Shown here: positions 34,245 to 45,686 of the stretch, piece after piece
Layout of the letters: the number at the start of each line of letters is the position of its first letter
Position numbering within the stretch: position 1 is the first letter of the stretch
Assembly: GCF_032854445.1 (NCBI RefSeq)
Contig: NC_088303.1
Span: 503,501 to 567,500, forward strand
Length of the DNA stretch: 64,000 nt
Reading direction: 5' to 3'
Source: Liolophura sinensis
Lineage: Eukaryota > Mollusca > Polyplacophora > Chitonida > Chitonidae
Program-made: the position numbers and the translations under genes
The notes under the pieces: model-generated
Database searches by the model: none
The model's input: the letters and a program-made list of their open reading frames with translations, nothing else
What the model was told of the DNA's origin: nothing

Positions 34245-36475
34245 CAGAGTCTCAGTCGGCTCATAGGTTTAAGCAAATCAGAATCGCAGCCCGATCAGAA
34301 TGTCAGCCGGACAAGGGTCTCAGTCCAATCACGATCTCAGTTAGGTTAGAGCATTAACCTCTTCAGACTATCAGCCCGATCAGAATCTCAGTCAAACCTG
34401 TCAGTCCGACCAGAATCTTAGCCAGGCCAGAGTATCAGTCGGATCAGAATCTCAGTCGGACCTGTCAGCCCGATCAGAACCTTAGCCAGGTCAGAGCCTT
34501 AGCCAGGTCAGAGTATTAGTCCGATCAGAATCTCAGTCGGACCAGTCAGCCCGATCAGAATCTTGGCCAGGTCAGAGCCTTAGCCAGGTCAGAGCCTTAG
34601 TCGGATCAGAATCTCAGTCGGATCAGAATCTCAGTCGGACCAGTCAGCCCGATCAGAACCTTAGCCAGGTCAGAGCCTTAGCCAGGTCAGAGTATCAGTC
34701 GGATCAGAATCTCAGTCGGACCAGTCAGCCCGATCAGAATCTTAGCCAGGTCAGAGCCTTAGCCAGGTCAGAGCCTTAGTCGGATCAGAATCTCAGTCGG
34801 ATCAGAATCTCAGTCGGACCTGTCAGCCCGATCAGAATCTTAGCCAGGTCAGAGCCTTAGCCAGGTCAGAGTATCAGTCGGATCAGAATCTCAGTCGGAC
34901 CAGTCAGCCCGATCAGAATCTTAGCCAGGTCAGAGCCTTAGCCAGGTCAGAGTATCAGTCGGATCAGAATCTCAGTCGGACCAGTCAGCCCGATCAGAAT
35001 CTTAGCCAGGTCAGAGCCTTAGCCAGGTCAGAGTATCAGTCGGATCAGAATCTCAGTCGGACCAGTCAGCCCGATCAGAATCTTAGCCAGGTCAGAGCCT
35101 TAGCCAGGTCAGAGTATCAGTCGGATCAGAATCTCAGTCGGACCTGTCAGCCCGATCAGAATCTTAGCCAGGTCAGAGCCTTAGCCAGGTCAGTGTATCA
35201 GTCGGATCAGAATCTTACCCGGGCCAGAGTCTCAGCGCGAACACAATCTCAGCCAGGTCAGAGCCTTAGACGGATCAGAGTATCAACTGGATCAGAATCT
35301 CAGCCGGACCATTCTCAGTCCGATCACAATGTCAGCCAGGTCAGAGTCTCAGTCCAAGCAGAATCTCTACTGGACCAGAGTCTCAGCTCGATGAGAATCT
35401 CAGCCAGGTCAGAGTTTTAGCCGGGTCAGAGCTTCAGCCAGGTTAGTCTCAGCTGGTTCAGAGTATCAGCCGGGTCAGAGCCTCAGGTCAAATCCTCATT
35501 CTGATCGCTGAGTCTCATCGGGGAGAGGTTCTCACCTGGTTAAGAGTCTCAGCTGGTTCAGAGTATCAGCCGGGTCAGAACCTCAGCCAGGTCAGTCTCA
35601 GCCGGTTCAGAGCCTCAGCCAGGTCAGTCTCAACCGATTCAGAACCTCAGCCAGGTCAATCTCAGCTGGTTTAGAGCCTCAGCTAGTTCAATCTCGGCCG
35701 GTTCAGAGCCTCAGCCAGGTCAGTCTCAGTCGGGTCAGGGTCTCAGCCAGGTCAGTCTCAGTCGGTTCAGAACTTCAGCCAAGTCAGTCTCAGCCGGTTC
35801 AGAACCTCAGCCAGGTCAGTCTCAGCTGGTTCAGAGCCTCAGCCGGGTTAGTATTAGCCAGGTCAGAGCCTCAGCCAGGTCAGTCTCAGCCGGTTCAGAA
35901 GCTCAGCCAGGTCAGTCTCAGCCGGATCAGAGCCTCAGCAAGGTCAGTCTCAGCCGGTTCAGAGCCTCAGCAAGGTCAGTCTCAGCAGGGTTGGAGCCTC
36001 AACCAGGTCATTCTCAGCCGATTCAGAACCTCAGCCAGGTCAGTCTCAGCCGGTTCAGAACCTCAGCCAGGTCAGTCTTAGCCGAGTCAGAGCCTCGGCC
36101 AGGTCAGTCTCAGCCGGGTCAGAGCCTCAGTCAGGTCAGATCCTCAGTCTAATCAGAGTCTCAGCTGGGACAGGTTCCCATCTGGTTCATAGTTTCAGCT
36201 GGTTCAGAGTTTTAGACAGCCCAGGGCCTCAGACGGCCCAGAGCCTCAGATGGCCCACAATCTCACACTGCCCAGGGTGTCAGACGGCCCAGGGTCTCAG
36301 ACGACTCAGAGTGTCAGACGCCTCAGAGGGTCACAGTCTTGGCCGATTCATTGTCTCAGCTGATTAAGTCTTACCTGGTTTAGAGTCCCAGACGGATCAG
36401 TCTCAGCTGGGTCAGAGTCTCAGACGTGCCAGCGTGTCACCTGGTTTAGAGTCCCAGACGGATCAGAATCTCATT
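34245..36475. repeat. Compound minisatellite, ~17-bp base unit with ~81-bp higher order (intron 8)
   Basis: The base unit alternates CAGTCGGATCAGAATCT and TAGCCAGGTCAGAGCCT. Between about 34440 and 35200 an ~81-bp higher-order block repeats almost exactly. The right half (35400-36475) is less ordered, with AGTCTCAGCCGGTTCAGA forms. Confidence 0.94.
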
Positions 36476-37075
36476 TTGTTTGTTGCGACAGTTTTAGGTT
36501 TTTGCTATGGAGAACTTGAATATGTTGGGGAAAAGGGTTAATTTTGGCTAAATGCCAATAGAAGCAAATGTGTGACACATGTATAATATAATCAAGACAG
36601 AAGAGAATCGATGTTCAGTTGAGCTACAGTCCATACTGCGAGATGATAGAGGGGCCGAGTACGATGGAACAATAACGCACGGATGCAGGCAGTAACCCAA
36701 AGGATGCAGGTAGTACCCCAGAAGGACACTGTAACACAAAATGCAACTGAACTCCACCCAATAAAACAGCTACACTGCTTCCTCAGCGAATAGACTACAT
36801 TGTTTATTATAACAGATGTTTTTTTATGAACCTTTGGAATGATTCTTCGCTGGCGACTCAAACTATAATCACATTATACCAGGCCTAGTGTATGCTAAAC
36901 ATGTCTACATTCGTTCGAAATAACTATTTATCTAGTTTTGTCCGAACGGATCTGGTGTGGTCGGGAAGAACCTCGGAACATCATCCTAGAACCGAGCTGA
37001 TTATATTGCGACCGTAGTTTTTGACGTCGTTGAAATCAGTGAACCTGAGGGGAACGTTTTGTTTTCTCTTTTCAG
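36476..37075. other. Intron 8, right end; nothing specific seen
   Basis: Unique sequence leading to the acceptor of exon 9. Confidence 0.5.
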
Positions 37076-37192
37076 AATGTTCTCTCAATGGAAACTGCTA
37101 CGACCTCGGCAAAACTCAAGAGTACAAACCGGAAGAGTGTTCTTCGGTGACGTGTAAGGACGAAGGTGGTCTCATCACATCTTTTTCCGCTC
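37076..37192 (+). CDS. Exon 9: cysteine module 8
   Basis: Acceptor TCTCTTTTCAG, donor GCTC|GTAAGT. It encodes QCSLNGNCYDLGKTQEY, then ECSSVTC; 39 codons, phase 1-1. The exon tail is the seed of the array that follows. Confidence 0.83.
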
Positions 37193-37445
37193 GTAAGTAC
37201 GCTAGAGAGGGCAGTCTCATCACATCTTTCTGAGCTCGAAGGTGAGCTAAACAAATCGGTCTCATCATATCTTTCTCCAGTAGTATGTGCGCTACACAAG
37301 TTGATCTCATCACATCTATCTCCGCTTGTAAGTACGTCACACAATTCAGTATCATGACATCTTCAGTATCATGACATGATCGAAAGTAAATTACATGTAC
37401 GCTACATATGTCGATCTTGTCATTTTTCTCCGCTCGTAAGTACGC
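37166..37445 (+). repeat. Exon-seeded minisatellite: exon 9 tail plus 5' splice site
   Basis: The unit is the exon end (GGTCTCATCACATCTTTTTC), the donor (CGCTC|GTAAGTACGCTA) and ~10 intron bases (CACAAGTTG type). The true exon end is followed by four or five diverged copies. Intact GTAAGTACG donors recur at about 37328 and 37435. Other copies read GAAGGTGAG or AGTATGTGCG. It has the same architecture as the exon 2 array. Confidence 0.85.
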
Positions 37446-38189
37446 TACACAAGTTGGCCTTCTCTGGGATACAATATGAAATAAATATACATGTAATATA
37501 AAAAGTCTGCAGGATAGGGAGTCTGTAGGATAGAAAGTCTGCAGGATAGAGTCAGTCTGCAGGATAAGGAGTCTAACGATAGCAATGAAGACAGCGTGGT
37601 ACTTGCATTTGTCAAATTGTCACACATAACCGGTGAAATCCGACATCATGTCAGTTTTGTTTCAAATGTACTAACTTATACAATGTCTTGAGCTAAATTA
37701 AGTAAAAAAAAACTGTATTTATGATGACAACAATTTATCAGACATCACTGGCCTAGAATTATTCAAAACTCTGTGTTGTCACAACATTTACTAAACCATT
37801 TTAGGAGCAATGCAAGAAATGTAGTGTATTCCATGATTTCCATTGTCAAGTTATAAAGGGTCATACCACAAAGTCAGTTTTGCACTGCTGTATGAACTGT
37901 GACCAAAAGTGTCTTTGTACATCTCTTCTTGTACATTTTTGAAGCCCTCTTCAGGAGAGATGAAAGGTTCAAAAACACGTAAGCACCTTAAACTGCAACG
38001 TCTTGGCTTGAGTGTTGATCGTAACAGCAAGCGTATTTCTTCCCAATAGATAGCCAAGGAAACGTGTCTCTAAGTTGTTTTTGTTCGGATCCAACTTGGC
38101 TGCAACTAGTTATCAGTTTGTTGCAACAGGGAAGCATAACGACGTAACCAAGATGGTTAAATAGGGGCGTCCTTAAGCTTAAGAGCACG
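37446..38189. other. Intron 9, middle; short GTCTGCAGGATAG repeats only
   Basis: Four or five copies of AGTCTGCAGGATAG lie at about 37503-37570. The rest is unassigned. Confidence 0.5.
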
Positions 38190-38378
38190 GAATGTCGTAT
38201 CACATACTCGCAACACACGCGTCTTACGGAATCACTTATCACATACACGCAACACACGCGTCTTACGGAATCACTTATCACATACACGCAACACACGCGT
38301 CTTACGGAATCACTTATCACATACACGCAACACACGCGTCTTACGGAATCACTTATCACATACTCGGAACACACGCAT
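38190..38378. repeat. Minisatellite, 39-bp unit x ~4.5 (intron 9)
   Basis: Nearly identical copies of CGGAATCACTTATCACATAC followed by ACGCAACACACGCGTCTTA. The 39-bp unit is open on both strands, which explains the repetitive frames. Confidence 0.94.
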
Positions 38379-38646
38379 CTTGGCGAACTATATTATTCGA
38401 TATCAAGATGAGACCTTTCCTTCTGGGTCAAAAAATGAGATGTGATTCAAACGTTTTGTTTGTAGTTTATTTTTAAGTTTGATTTAAGTTCAAAACAGCT
38501 AGGTGGCGTCAGTCTCAGGTATGCTCAGCTCTACTTATTCCATGGGTCACGTTATACCAAGTATTAAAGATGGACTACAGGCGTTATTGACAGAGATATT
38601 ATTGTTGAAATGTCCTTAATATTCCATGGTTTTGTACTTTTTACAG

Positions 38647-38789
38647 TGTGCCAAGACAGTGACGGTAACTGCCACCCTTATGGCTCCTATGGATGGCCGT
38701 ACGTGGTAAACGGTACACTATGTACCAACTGTACGTGCAACCTGATCGGGAACACCGTCATGTATTCCTGTGAGTACCCAGCAAGCTAA
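38647..38789 (+). CDS. Exon 10: terminal cysteine module 9 and stop
   Basis: Acceptor ACTTTTTACAG. It encodes LCQDSDGNCHPYGSYGW, then LCTNCTCNLIG and finally YSCEYPAS before TAA at 38787-38789. AATAAA follows at 38912. A consensus donor (TCCT|GTGAGT) inside the exon at 38769 could instead splice to an acceptor TTACAG at 38965, giving a different C-terminus that ends at 39141. I prefer the terminal reading because the paralogous last exon at 839-987 also has its final cysteine a few residues before the stop. Confidence 0.78.
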
Positions 38790-38911
38790 AGATGCCACGA
38801 CCGCCTTACTGCGATATGAAGCTGCCGATGACAACGCCCCAACATTCAGCCACAGGCCGAACAAAGACACAGGCGTTTTCAGATATCATATTCCCTGTCC
38901 GTATGAGGTGT

Positions 38912-38917
38912 AATAAA
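38912..38917 (+). promoter_or_regulatory. Candidate polyadenylation signal AATAAA
   Basis: 123 bases after the stop of exon 10, in the expected position for a short 3' UTR. Confidence 0.5.
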
Positions 38918-38965
38918 ACTATAAAGCAACACAAATGTGCAGCCTTCATCTTTTGTATCTTACAG

Positions 38966-39141
38966 GTTCTTGTACACTGAGAGACGCTCTCGGGCTTCGA
39001 CGTGAAATAATATGCTTCACAGTGCAGTTTTACATACATGAAGATTTGTCAATTGTACGTTATCAGTGTCACCTTTCACGAAAGCAACATATATGGAAAT
39101 CAAGCTTTGTTTTAAAATATTCTGTTTACAATTTTTTGTAA
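38966..39141 (+). CDS. Alternative terminal exon (low confidence)
   Basis: Acceptor TTGTATCTTACAG in the correct phase (1) with the donor at 38769. It would encode CSCTLRDALGLRRE and run to a stop at 39139-39141. It lacks the module pattern after the first cysteines. Confidence 0.2.
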
Positions 39142-39714
39142 AACAAATCTGGTTACCTTACCTATATGCATATAAATTGCTTTCAAGATATAGATCTACA
39201 ACTTTGAACATGCAGAAAAACCATTTATGCCAATCCTGTAAAAGTCCCCTGACTGAAATGTACATAAAAAGACTCCTTGTGTTTTCACATGTAGCATACA
39301 GAAATGGGACTTTCGGTTAATAGCTATGTTCACCGATTCACTCTATTTATTTAGCAATTCCCAGTTAGAATTATGTAAAAATCGTTCCACGTGTATCATC
39401 GAATATTGTATATGCAATGAAACAACAAACCGTGGCGGTTAAGTGCATGTAAACCAAAACATATTCCTAGAATGGGTTCGGTTACCTCAAGGTATATCTG
39501 AACAGAGATGGGCAAATTTATAATAGGAACAGTTTTTGTTTATTCAAGAAAACCATTTTTGCAAAGGAAGAAACCTTTGAACATATATGCAGAACAAGTA
39601 GTGGGATAATTGACAGTAAGACAAGATGTAAAACATATCCGTTTCAGATCGTTCAGACCAGTTGAATTCCAAATGCTCTGAGAGATATGATTGATACATT
39701 TATCTGTTTGATTT
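39142..39714. other. Intergenic; nothing specific seen
   Basis: AT-rich unique sequence between the two convergent genes. Confidence 0.5.
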
Positions 39715-39925
39715 GAGTGTTTTGCCGAACTCAAGAATATTTCATTTATACGACGGCGGTCAGTATTGTGATGGAAGGAAGTCGGTCAAAGCTCGATAGG
39801 CCTACCGACGTACGGATGGAGAAGAAGTCTGTATGAGCTCGACTTGAACTCACGGCAGTCGCATTGGTGAGAAGCTCCTGGCTCATTGTGCTGTGACAGC
39901 GCACTAACAAGTAGGTCGTGAATCC
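39715..39925 (-). mobile_element. Diverged SINE
   Basis: Reads ACTCAAGAATATTTCATTTA, CGACGGCGGTCAGTATTG and later GACTTGAACTCACGGCAGTC and ATTGGTGAGAAGCTCCTGG, the minus-strand order of the family. The tRNA-like head is damaged and ends near the GCGCACTAAC word. Confidence 0.8.
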
Positions 39926-40079
39926 CCCGCAGCCCCTCTGCCCCCTGCTCGCTGAGAGCTACCAGGGCCTCATGACTGCAACTTTGCAAAAATAGAAAAG
40001 AAAATTACAATTCGACGAAAAAGAAATCACTAATATATCTTGTAAGTGGCTGAATACGAAGAATTGCAAATCCCTTCTG

Positions 40080-42045
40080 TCAGAGGGACTGACGAACGCA
40101 CCGTGCTAACTGGCTGTACACTGATTAATGCCGATAGACAATTATAAATCTGTAACTGCTAACTGGCTGTACATTGATTTATGCTGACAGACAACTGGGA
40201 ATCTATAACTGCTACCTGGCTGTACACTGATTTATGTGGATAGACAATTGGAAATCTAAAACTGCTAACTGGCTGTGCACTGATTCATGCTGATGGACAG
40301 CTGGAAATCTATTAACTGCTAACTGGCTGTACACTGATTTGTGATGATAGACAATTGGAAATCTGTAACTGCTACCTGGCTGTGCACTGATTTATGCTGA
40401 TAGACAATTGGAAATCGATAACTGCTAACAGGTTGTACACTGACTTGTGCTGATAGACCATTGGAAATCGATAACTACTAACTGGCTGTATCCTGATTTA
40501 TGGAGATAGACCATTGGAAATCGATAACTACTAACTGGATGTACACTGATTTGTGATGATAGACAACTGGAAATCTATAACTGCTAACTGGCTGTACACT
40601 GATTTGTGATGATAGACCATTGGAAATCTCTAACTGATATCTGACGGTGCACTGATTTATGCTGATAGACAATTGGAAATCGATAACTACTAACTGGCTG
40701 TACACTGATTTGTGATGACAACTAAAAATCTAGAACTGCTAACTGGCTGTACACTGATTTGTGATGACAGACCATTGGAAATCGATTACTGCTAACTGGA
40801 TGTACACTGATTTAAGCTGATAGACAACCGAAAATCTATAAATTCTAACTAGCTGTACACTGATTTATGCTGATAGACCATTGGAGATCTCTAACTGATA
40901 TCTGACTGTGCACTGATTCATGCTAATGGACAGCTGGAAATCTATAACTGTTAACTGGCTGTACACTGATTTGTGATGATAGACCATTGCAAATCTATAA
41001 CTGCTACCTGGCTGTGCACTGATTTATGCTGATAGACAACTGGAAATCTAGAACTACTAACTGGATGTACACTGATTTGTGATGATAGACAACTAGAAAT
41101 CTAGAACTGCTAAACGGCTGTACACTGATTTGTGATGATAGACAACTAGAAATCTAGAACTAGATTGGAAATAGATAAATGGTATCTGGCTGTGCACTGA
41201 TCTATGGTGACAGACAATTGGAAATCGATAACTACTAACTGGCTGTACTGACATGTGCTGACAGACAATTGGAAATCTAAAACTGCTAACTGGATGTACA
41301 CTGATTTATGACGATAGAGAAATGGGAATCAATAACTGCTAACTGGCTGTGTCCTGATTCGTACTGATAGACAACTGGAAATCGATAACTACTAACTGGC
41401 TGTACAATGACATGTGCTGATAGACAATTGGAAATCTAGAACTGCTTACTGGATGTACACTGATTTATGACGATAGAGAAATGGGAATCTATAACTGCTA
41501 ACTGGCTGTACACTAATTAGTGATGATAGACAATTGGAAATCTAGAACTGCTAACTGTCTGTACACTGATTTATGCTGATAGACAATTGGAAATCTAAAA
41601 CCGCTAATTGGCTGTACACTGATTTATGGTGATAGACAAGTGGGAATCTATAACTGCTGACTTTCTGTACACTGATTTGTGCTGTTAGACAATTGGAATT
41701 CAATAACTGCTAACTGGCTGTACCCTGCTTCATGCTCATAGACAATTGGAAATCTATAACTGTTAACTGGCTGTACACTGATTTATGCTGATAGACAATT
41801 GGAAATCTATAACTGTTAACTGGCTGTACACTGATTTGTGCTGATAGACAATTGGAAATCTATAACTGTTAACTGGCTGTACACTGATTTGTGCTCATAG
41901 ACAATTGGAAATCTATAACTGTTAACTGGCTGTACACTGATTTGTGCTCATAGACAATTGGAAATCTATAACTGTTAACTGGCTGTACACTGATTTGTGA
42001 TGACAGACCAGTGGAAATCAATAATCGCTAACTGGCTGAGATTTG
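40080..42045. repeat. Minisatellite, ~53-bp unit (intergenic)
   Basis: About 37 copies with CTAACTGGCTGTACACTGAT, TTGTGATGATAGACAATTGG and AAATCTATAACTG. The right end (41755-42000) is the most uniform, suggesting recent expansion there. It lies between the 3' ends of the two convergent genes. Confidence 0.95.
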
Positions 42046-42375
42046 TAACTGGTAACCACGGACTACACAGTCAGTACAATGTCTGTTCCCATACACTTGT
42101 CGCTACATAATTTCTAAATACAGGATAAACACGTGGCATAATATTCAAACTCGTTTCCTTGATTTTGAAAATAAAATGCCTCCATTCATCCTAGTCCGTG
42201 GGGAATTATTTTTATACAAAATCCCAGCTATATCAAAGTACGTCTTATCTGTTTCAAATCAACATGTGTAACAATACTGAATTCAACAAATGAGACAATT
42301 ATCTGAATGTATTATTTAACAAACTCCCAATAAAGATTAGACTTTAAAAAATGGAATATAAGATCTCGCTCACGA

Positions 42376-42381
42376 TTTATT
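42376..42381 (-). promoter_or_regulatory. Candidate polyadenylation signal of the receptor gene
   Basis: TTTATT on the plus strand (AATAAA on minus) lies about 445 bases past the receptor stop codon. It is plausible but unproven; the region is AT-rich. Confidence 0.35.
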
Positions 42382-42824
42382 GCTGAGGAATTTCTTCCTT
42401 GACAACATGTCTCCTTGAATACCTCACCATAGGTGGCCATACGACCGTTATTTATAATTCCCAAAATCCAGTAAAATGCGGTTGGCAAAAAAACGGAGAA
42501 ACACATGACAGTAGTATACTACATGCATCCCGAACATATTCATAGATTTATCTTGTATTTTCTCCGATGGACAATTCATATAGCAGTGTAGTACACACAG
42601 CCTTTTCTGCACTAATCTAGCTCGTGTTTTGCACCCAGGCCTACTTAAGAATATTTCGTTCATTTGGTTGCCAGACCAATCAGTTGGGAACTCCGGACAG
42701 CAACCACACAGTAAGTACATATGAGTGCAAAACATTGGGAGGGGAGGGTGAGGGGGTGGGGTAAGGGAGTGGTTCCTAACGAAAGTCCTCCAAGATTCCC
42801 ACATGCATGTGCGTGCGTTGTACT

Positions 42825-43108
42825 TCATAGCTGATGTTCGACAAAATGTGCTGCAAGTTTATCTGTTGGAGAACACGGCTCTGGGCTGTGTTGGTGGGTG
42901 ACCAGAATAGTGTGGTCAGTCTGTCTGCGGCCATCGTCAACATCCCGATGGATCAAGCAATCTTTCTTCCTCCACAGTACCACGGCTACCACCACAAAGA
43001 TGATCGTTAGAAACGCACCAAGGAGGCCAAACAGTAAATATTTGTCCATGGACGAATCTCTTCCACCCAGCTTCTCGGAAAAACCGCAATCTGACCGATT
43101 GTTCTCAC
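42825..43108 (-). CDS. Receptor last exon: membrane helix, cytoplasmic tail, stop
   Basis: Acceptor TCATTATCACAG (entry phase 1). After CENNRSDCGFSEKLGG a hydrophobic helix spans 42972-43040 (begins YLLFGLLGAF, ends VVLW), followed by the stop-transfer RKK. The 48-residue tail has no NPxY; a lone EPCSP recalls a degenerate PPPSP of LRP5/6 but one match means little. Stop TGA at 42825-42827. Confidence 0.87.
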
Positions 43109-43479
43109 CTGTGATAATGAATAAATAATAGTGAATAAATATCAGAAGTACTAGAACATTAAAATAGAAAAGAAAAGCACCTTGTAATGGGGCTATTTTC
43201 ATCTGAATGACATCCAGGTAGAACTGGAAGAAAAAAAGCATTGCATTTTTCTAGGTACCTGACAAATCCAAAGTCTAACCCGCGAGAGCTGTATTCGAAC
43301 AAGCGACCTCATTGGTCAAAGGGCCAGTTTATGTAATTACGCAATTGTTGATTCCATTAAAAACAGCTTTACATGAGCGATAGAAGAATCCTAATTGGTA
43401 GACATTACATCAGTTCACTGGCGCAGAATTTAAAGGATGAAAAGGTTCTGTAAAACGAAGGAACATGATTGTAAAGAAA

Positions 43480-43660
43480 ATAAAGGCAAATGTGCCAAAG
43501 CAATGTGCGAAAACAATGTCCAAAAGAATGTGCGAAAACAATGTCCCAAAACAATGTGCGAAAACAATGTCCCAAACAATGCGCGAAAACAATGTCCCAA
43601 AACAACGTGCAGAAACAATGTGCCAAAAAAATGTCCCAAAACAATGACGAAAAAAATTTT
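43480..43660. repeat. Short tandem repeat, ~19-bp unit
   Basis: Alternating AACAATGTGCGAAAACAATG and TCCCAAAA words, about ten copies. Long frames on both strands here are repeat artefacts. Confidence 0.9.
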
Positions 43661-44101
43661 GAGTCCCCACTAATTATGCATGCACACTTTCCGTGAATGC
43701 TCGGGAATGGTGCCATCGATGAACATGCCTGAAACGCCTGACCAGCTTAGCGCCCCAATTCGGGCTCTTTCCCTACAAATTTGTTTGGCAGCTATCACCG
43801 TTGACGTCAAAATAGCAGGCCATGGTAGCGGTATTTAATTTCCGGATAGACTGGCTAGGCTTTATAAAAACAGTAATTTAAAGCCATTTTGAAAGCCAGA
43901 AGAAAGCTGAGAAGCTTTCTATACTTTTATATGTTCGGCCACAATGTAAACTTCAAATTAAGACATAAAAACCAAGCGTTCCACATATTCTTCAAAGCTT
44001 AATTATCTGCGACTATTAAGCTCCTGTCCAACACCAATCAATCAAACCATGGCATTAAACCAATCAAACCACGGCATTAAACACTAACCGATCAAACCAC
44101 A

Positions 44102-44365
44102 GGGGGCCTCCGCGGCTCAGTTGGTTAGCGCTAGCGCAGCGTAATGACCCAGGAGTCTCTCACCAATGCAGTCGCTATGAGTTCAAGTCCAGCTCATGCT
44201 GGCTTCCTCTCCGGCCGTAAGTGGGAAGGTCTTGCAGCAACCTGAGGATGGTCATGGGTTTATCCCAGGCTCTGCTCGGTTTCCACCCACCGTAATGCTG
44301 ACTGTCGTAAAGTGAAATATTCTTGAGTACGGCTTAAAACATCGATCAAATAAATAAATAAAATA
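44102..44365 (+). mobile_element. Full-length SINE
   Basis: Head GGGGGCCTCCGCGGCTCAG with A box GGCTCAGTTGG, B box GTTCAAGTCC near 44180, tail CATCGATCAAATAAATAAAT. Inserted in the ~37-bp repeat. Confidence 0.9.
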
Positions 44366-44436
44366 AATGAATCAAACCACGGCATTAAACACCAACCGAC
44401 CCAACCATGGCATTAAACACCAGCCAATCAATGTAT

Positions 44437-44576
44437 TTTTTTATTTATTTGATTGCCGTTTTACGCCGTATTCAAGAATATTTCACTTATATGACGGCGG
44501 CCAGCAATATGGTGGGAGGAAACTGGACAGAGCCCGGGGGAAATCCACGACCATCCGCAGGTTGCTGGAACAAACC
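44437..44576 (-). mobile_element. 5'-truncated SINE
   Basis: Starts with TTTATTTATTTGATTG and runs to ATCCGCAGGTTGCTGG on plus, where repeat sequence resumes. The tRNA-like head is missing. Confidence 0.88.
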
Positions 44577-45079
44577 GATCAAACCACCACATTAAACACC
44601 AGCCGATCAAACCACGGCGTTGAACCCCAAGCGATCCAATTACGGCGTTGAACCCCAACCGAATTATAGGTCTTCGAAGAAAATAGTCCGATGACACTGA
44701 GGCAGGTGCATCGGCGTATGAATACGTATTCATGCAAGTTTCTCGTTGAGCATAAATCTGTGGATTCATAGTCCTAACAACACTCGCGCTGCTCTCTACA
44801 GCTCGCTTCAAATCACTTCCACTACTAGCAAATTTTGCACAGAAATTTTGAACAACGTTGATTCAATGGGGCCAGGGTGACGAGCAGAAAATGGTGATGA
44901 AAAAACAAAAGCTCTGTCTCAGTCTTTTTACTGATAAATGCTAATTATAGGTTCGTAGGAAGACATTAGTGTTGAGATGAAGCCATAACAATTTCACGTG
45001 CGTGCAAAGGTCAAACTTTGATGCTGACATGAATACAATAATCAAATACAAGCTTAGAGCGCTAAGCTAACTGACTTAC

Positions 45080-45289
45080 ATCCACGAGATCTCTTCTTCG
45101 TAGGAATAGCTAGCATCTGTGTGGGCCGAGTCAAACCCTGAACAACCACGTCTCTCACCCCAGTAACCAGGTTTAACCTGTCAACGGATGGTGGTTGCCA
45201 GCTGGTCAGATACAGGTACTCATCCAGTAGTAATATGCTGAAGATGTGCATTATCCCTCCAGAGTTATTCAGCATTCCACAACTCCATT
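45080..45289 (-). CDS. Receptor exon: third propeller, last blade
   Basis: Acceptor TTGAATCTAAG, donor GGAT|GTAAGT; phases 1 in, 1 out. It encodes EWSCGMLNNSGG, then DEYLYLTSWQPPSVDRL (the YWTD-equivalent) and TRPTQMLAIP. Joined to the last exon it gives SRGCENNRSDC. Confidence 0.82.
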
Positions 45290-45427
45290 CTTAGATTCAA
45301 CCGGAAAATGGAAACAATCAAAACATCAAATTAGTATATTAATGTGAGATGGATATGAAGTAGAGATATGGTCTGTTTATACCTCAAGCCAACAATTAAA
45401 AACAGTTGCAACTGAATTCATTTCATT

Positions 45428-45686
45428 TTTATTTTATTTATTTGATTGGTGTTTTACGCCGTACTCAAAAATATTTACTTATACGGAGGCGGCCAGCATT
45501 TACGGTGGGAGGAAACCGGACATGGCCGGGGAAAAACCAACGACTATCCGCAAATTGCTGACAGATCTTCCAACATACGACCGGAGAGAAAGCATGGGTT
45601 GGACTTCAACTCACAGCGATCACATCAGTGAGTTCCAGAGTCACTCTACTGCACCAGCAGGCTAACCACTAGGCCACAGAGGCTCC
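45428..45686 (-). mobile_element. Full-length SINE
   Basis: TTTATTTGATTGGTGTTTTA CGCC at the left; GGCTAACCACTAGGCCACAG at the right, the tRNA-like head on minus. Moderately diverged. Confidence 0.88.

Larger units (their letters stand above)
19757..38789 (+). other. Gene: secreted multi-module cysteine-rich protein, 10 exons
   Basis: Ten exons joined through phase-1 introns give an unbroken frame of 413 codons plus stop. Exon lengths are 70, 114, 156, 120, 120, 126, 120, 156, 117 and 143 (with stop). The product is a signal peptide followed by nine ~38-52-residue modules, one per exon. Most modules contain four cysteines in the order C-x(2-9)-C ... C-x4-C, often with a D-x-G or Y-x-x-G after the second. 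This is like the front half of a (single-domain) von Willebrand type C module; that assignment is inference. No catalytic or membrane segment is seen, so an extracellular, possibly ligand-binding or structural protein is likely, but the role is unknown. Introns 2, 4, 6, 7, 8 and 9 contain large tandem arrays. Alternative module skipping would keep frame because all internal exons are symmetric. Confidence 0.8.
44025..44660. repeat. ~37-bp tandem repeat apparently derived from a SINE tail
   Basis: Copies of CGGCATTAAACACCAACCGA TCAAACCA flank two SINE insertions (44102-44365 and 44437-44576). The unit resembles the SINE tail GGCGTAAAACACCAATCAAA plus a few bases, so the array may have grown from a SINE 3' end. 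Confidence 0.75.
43109..45079. other. Last receptor intron, containing a small array and SINEs
   Basis: Holds a CAATGTCCCAAAA-type array (43480-43660), a SINE-tail-derived array (44030-44660) and two SINE copies. No exon was recognised. Confidence 0.6.
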
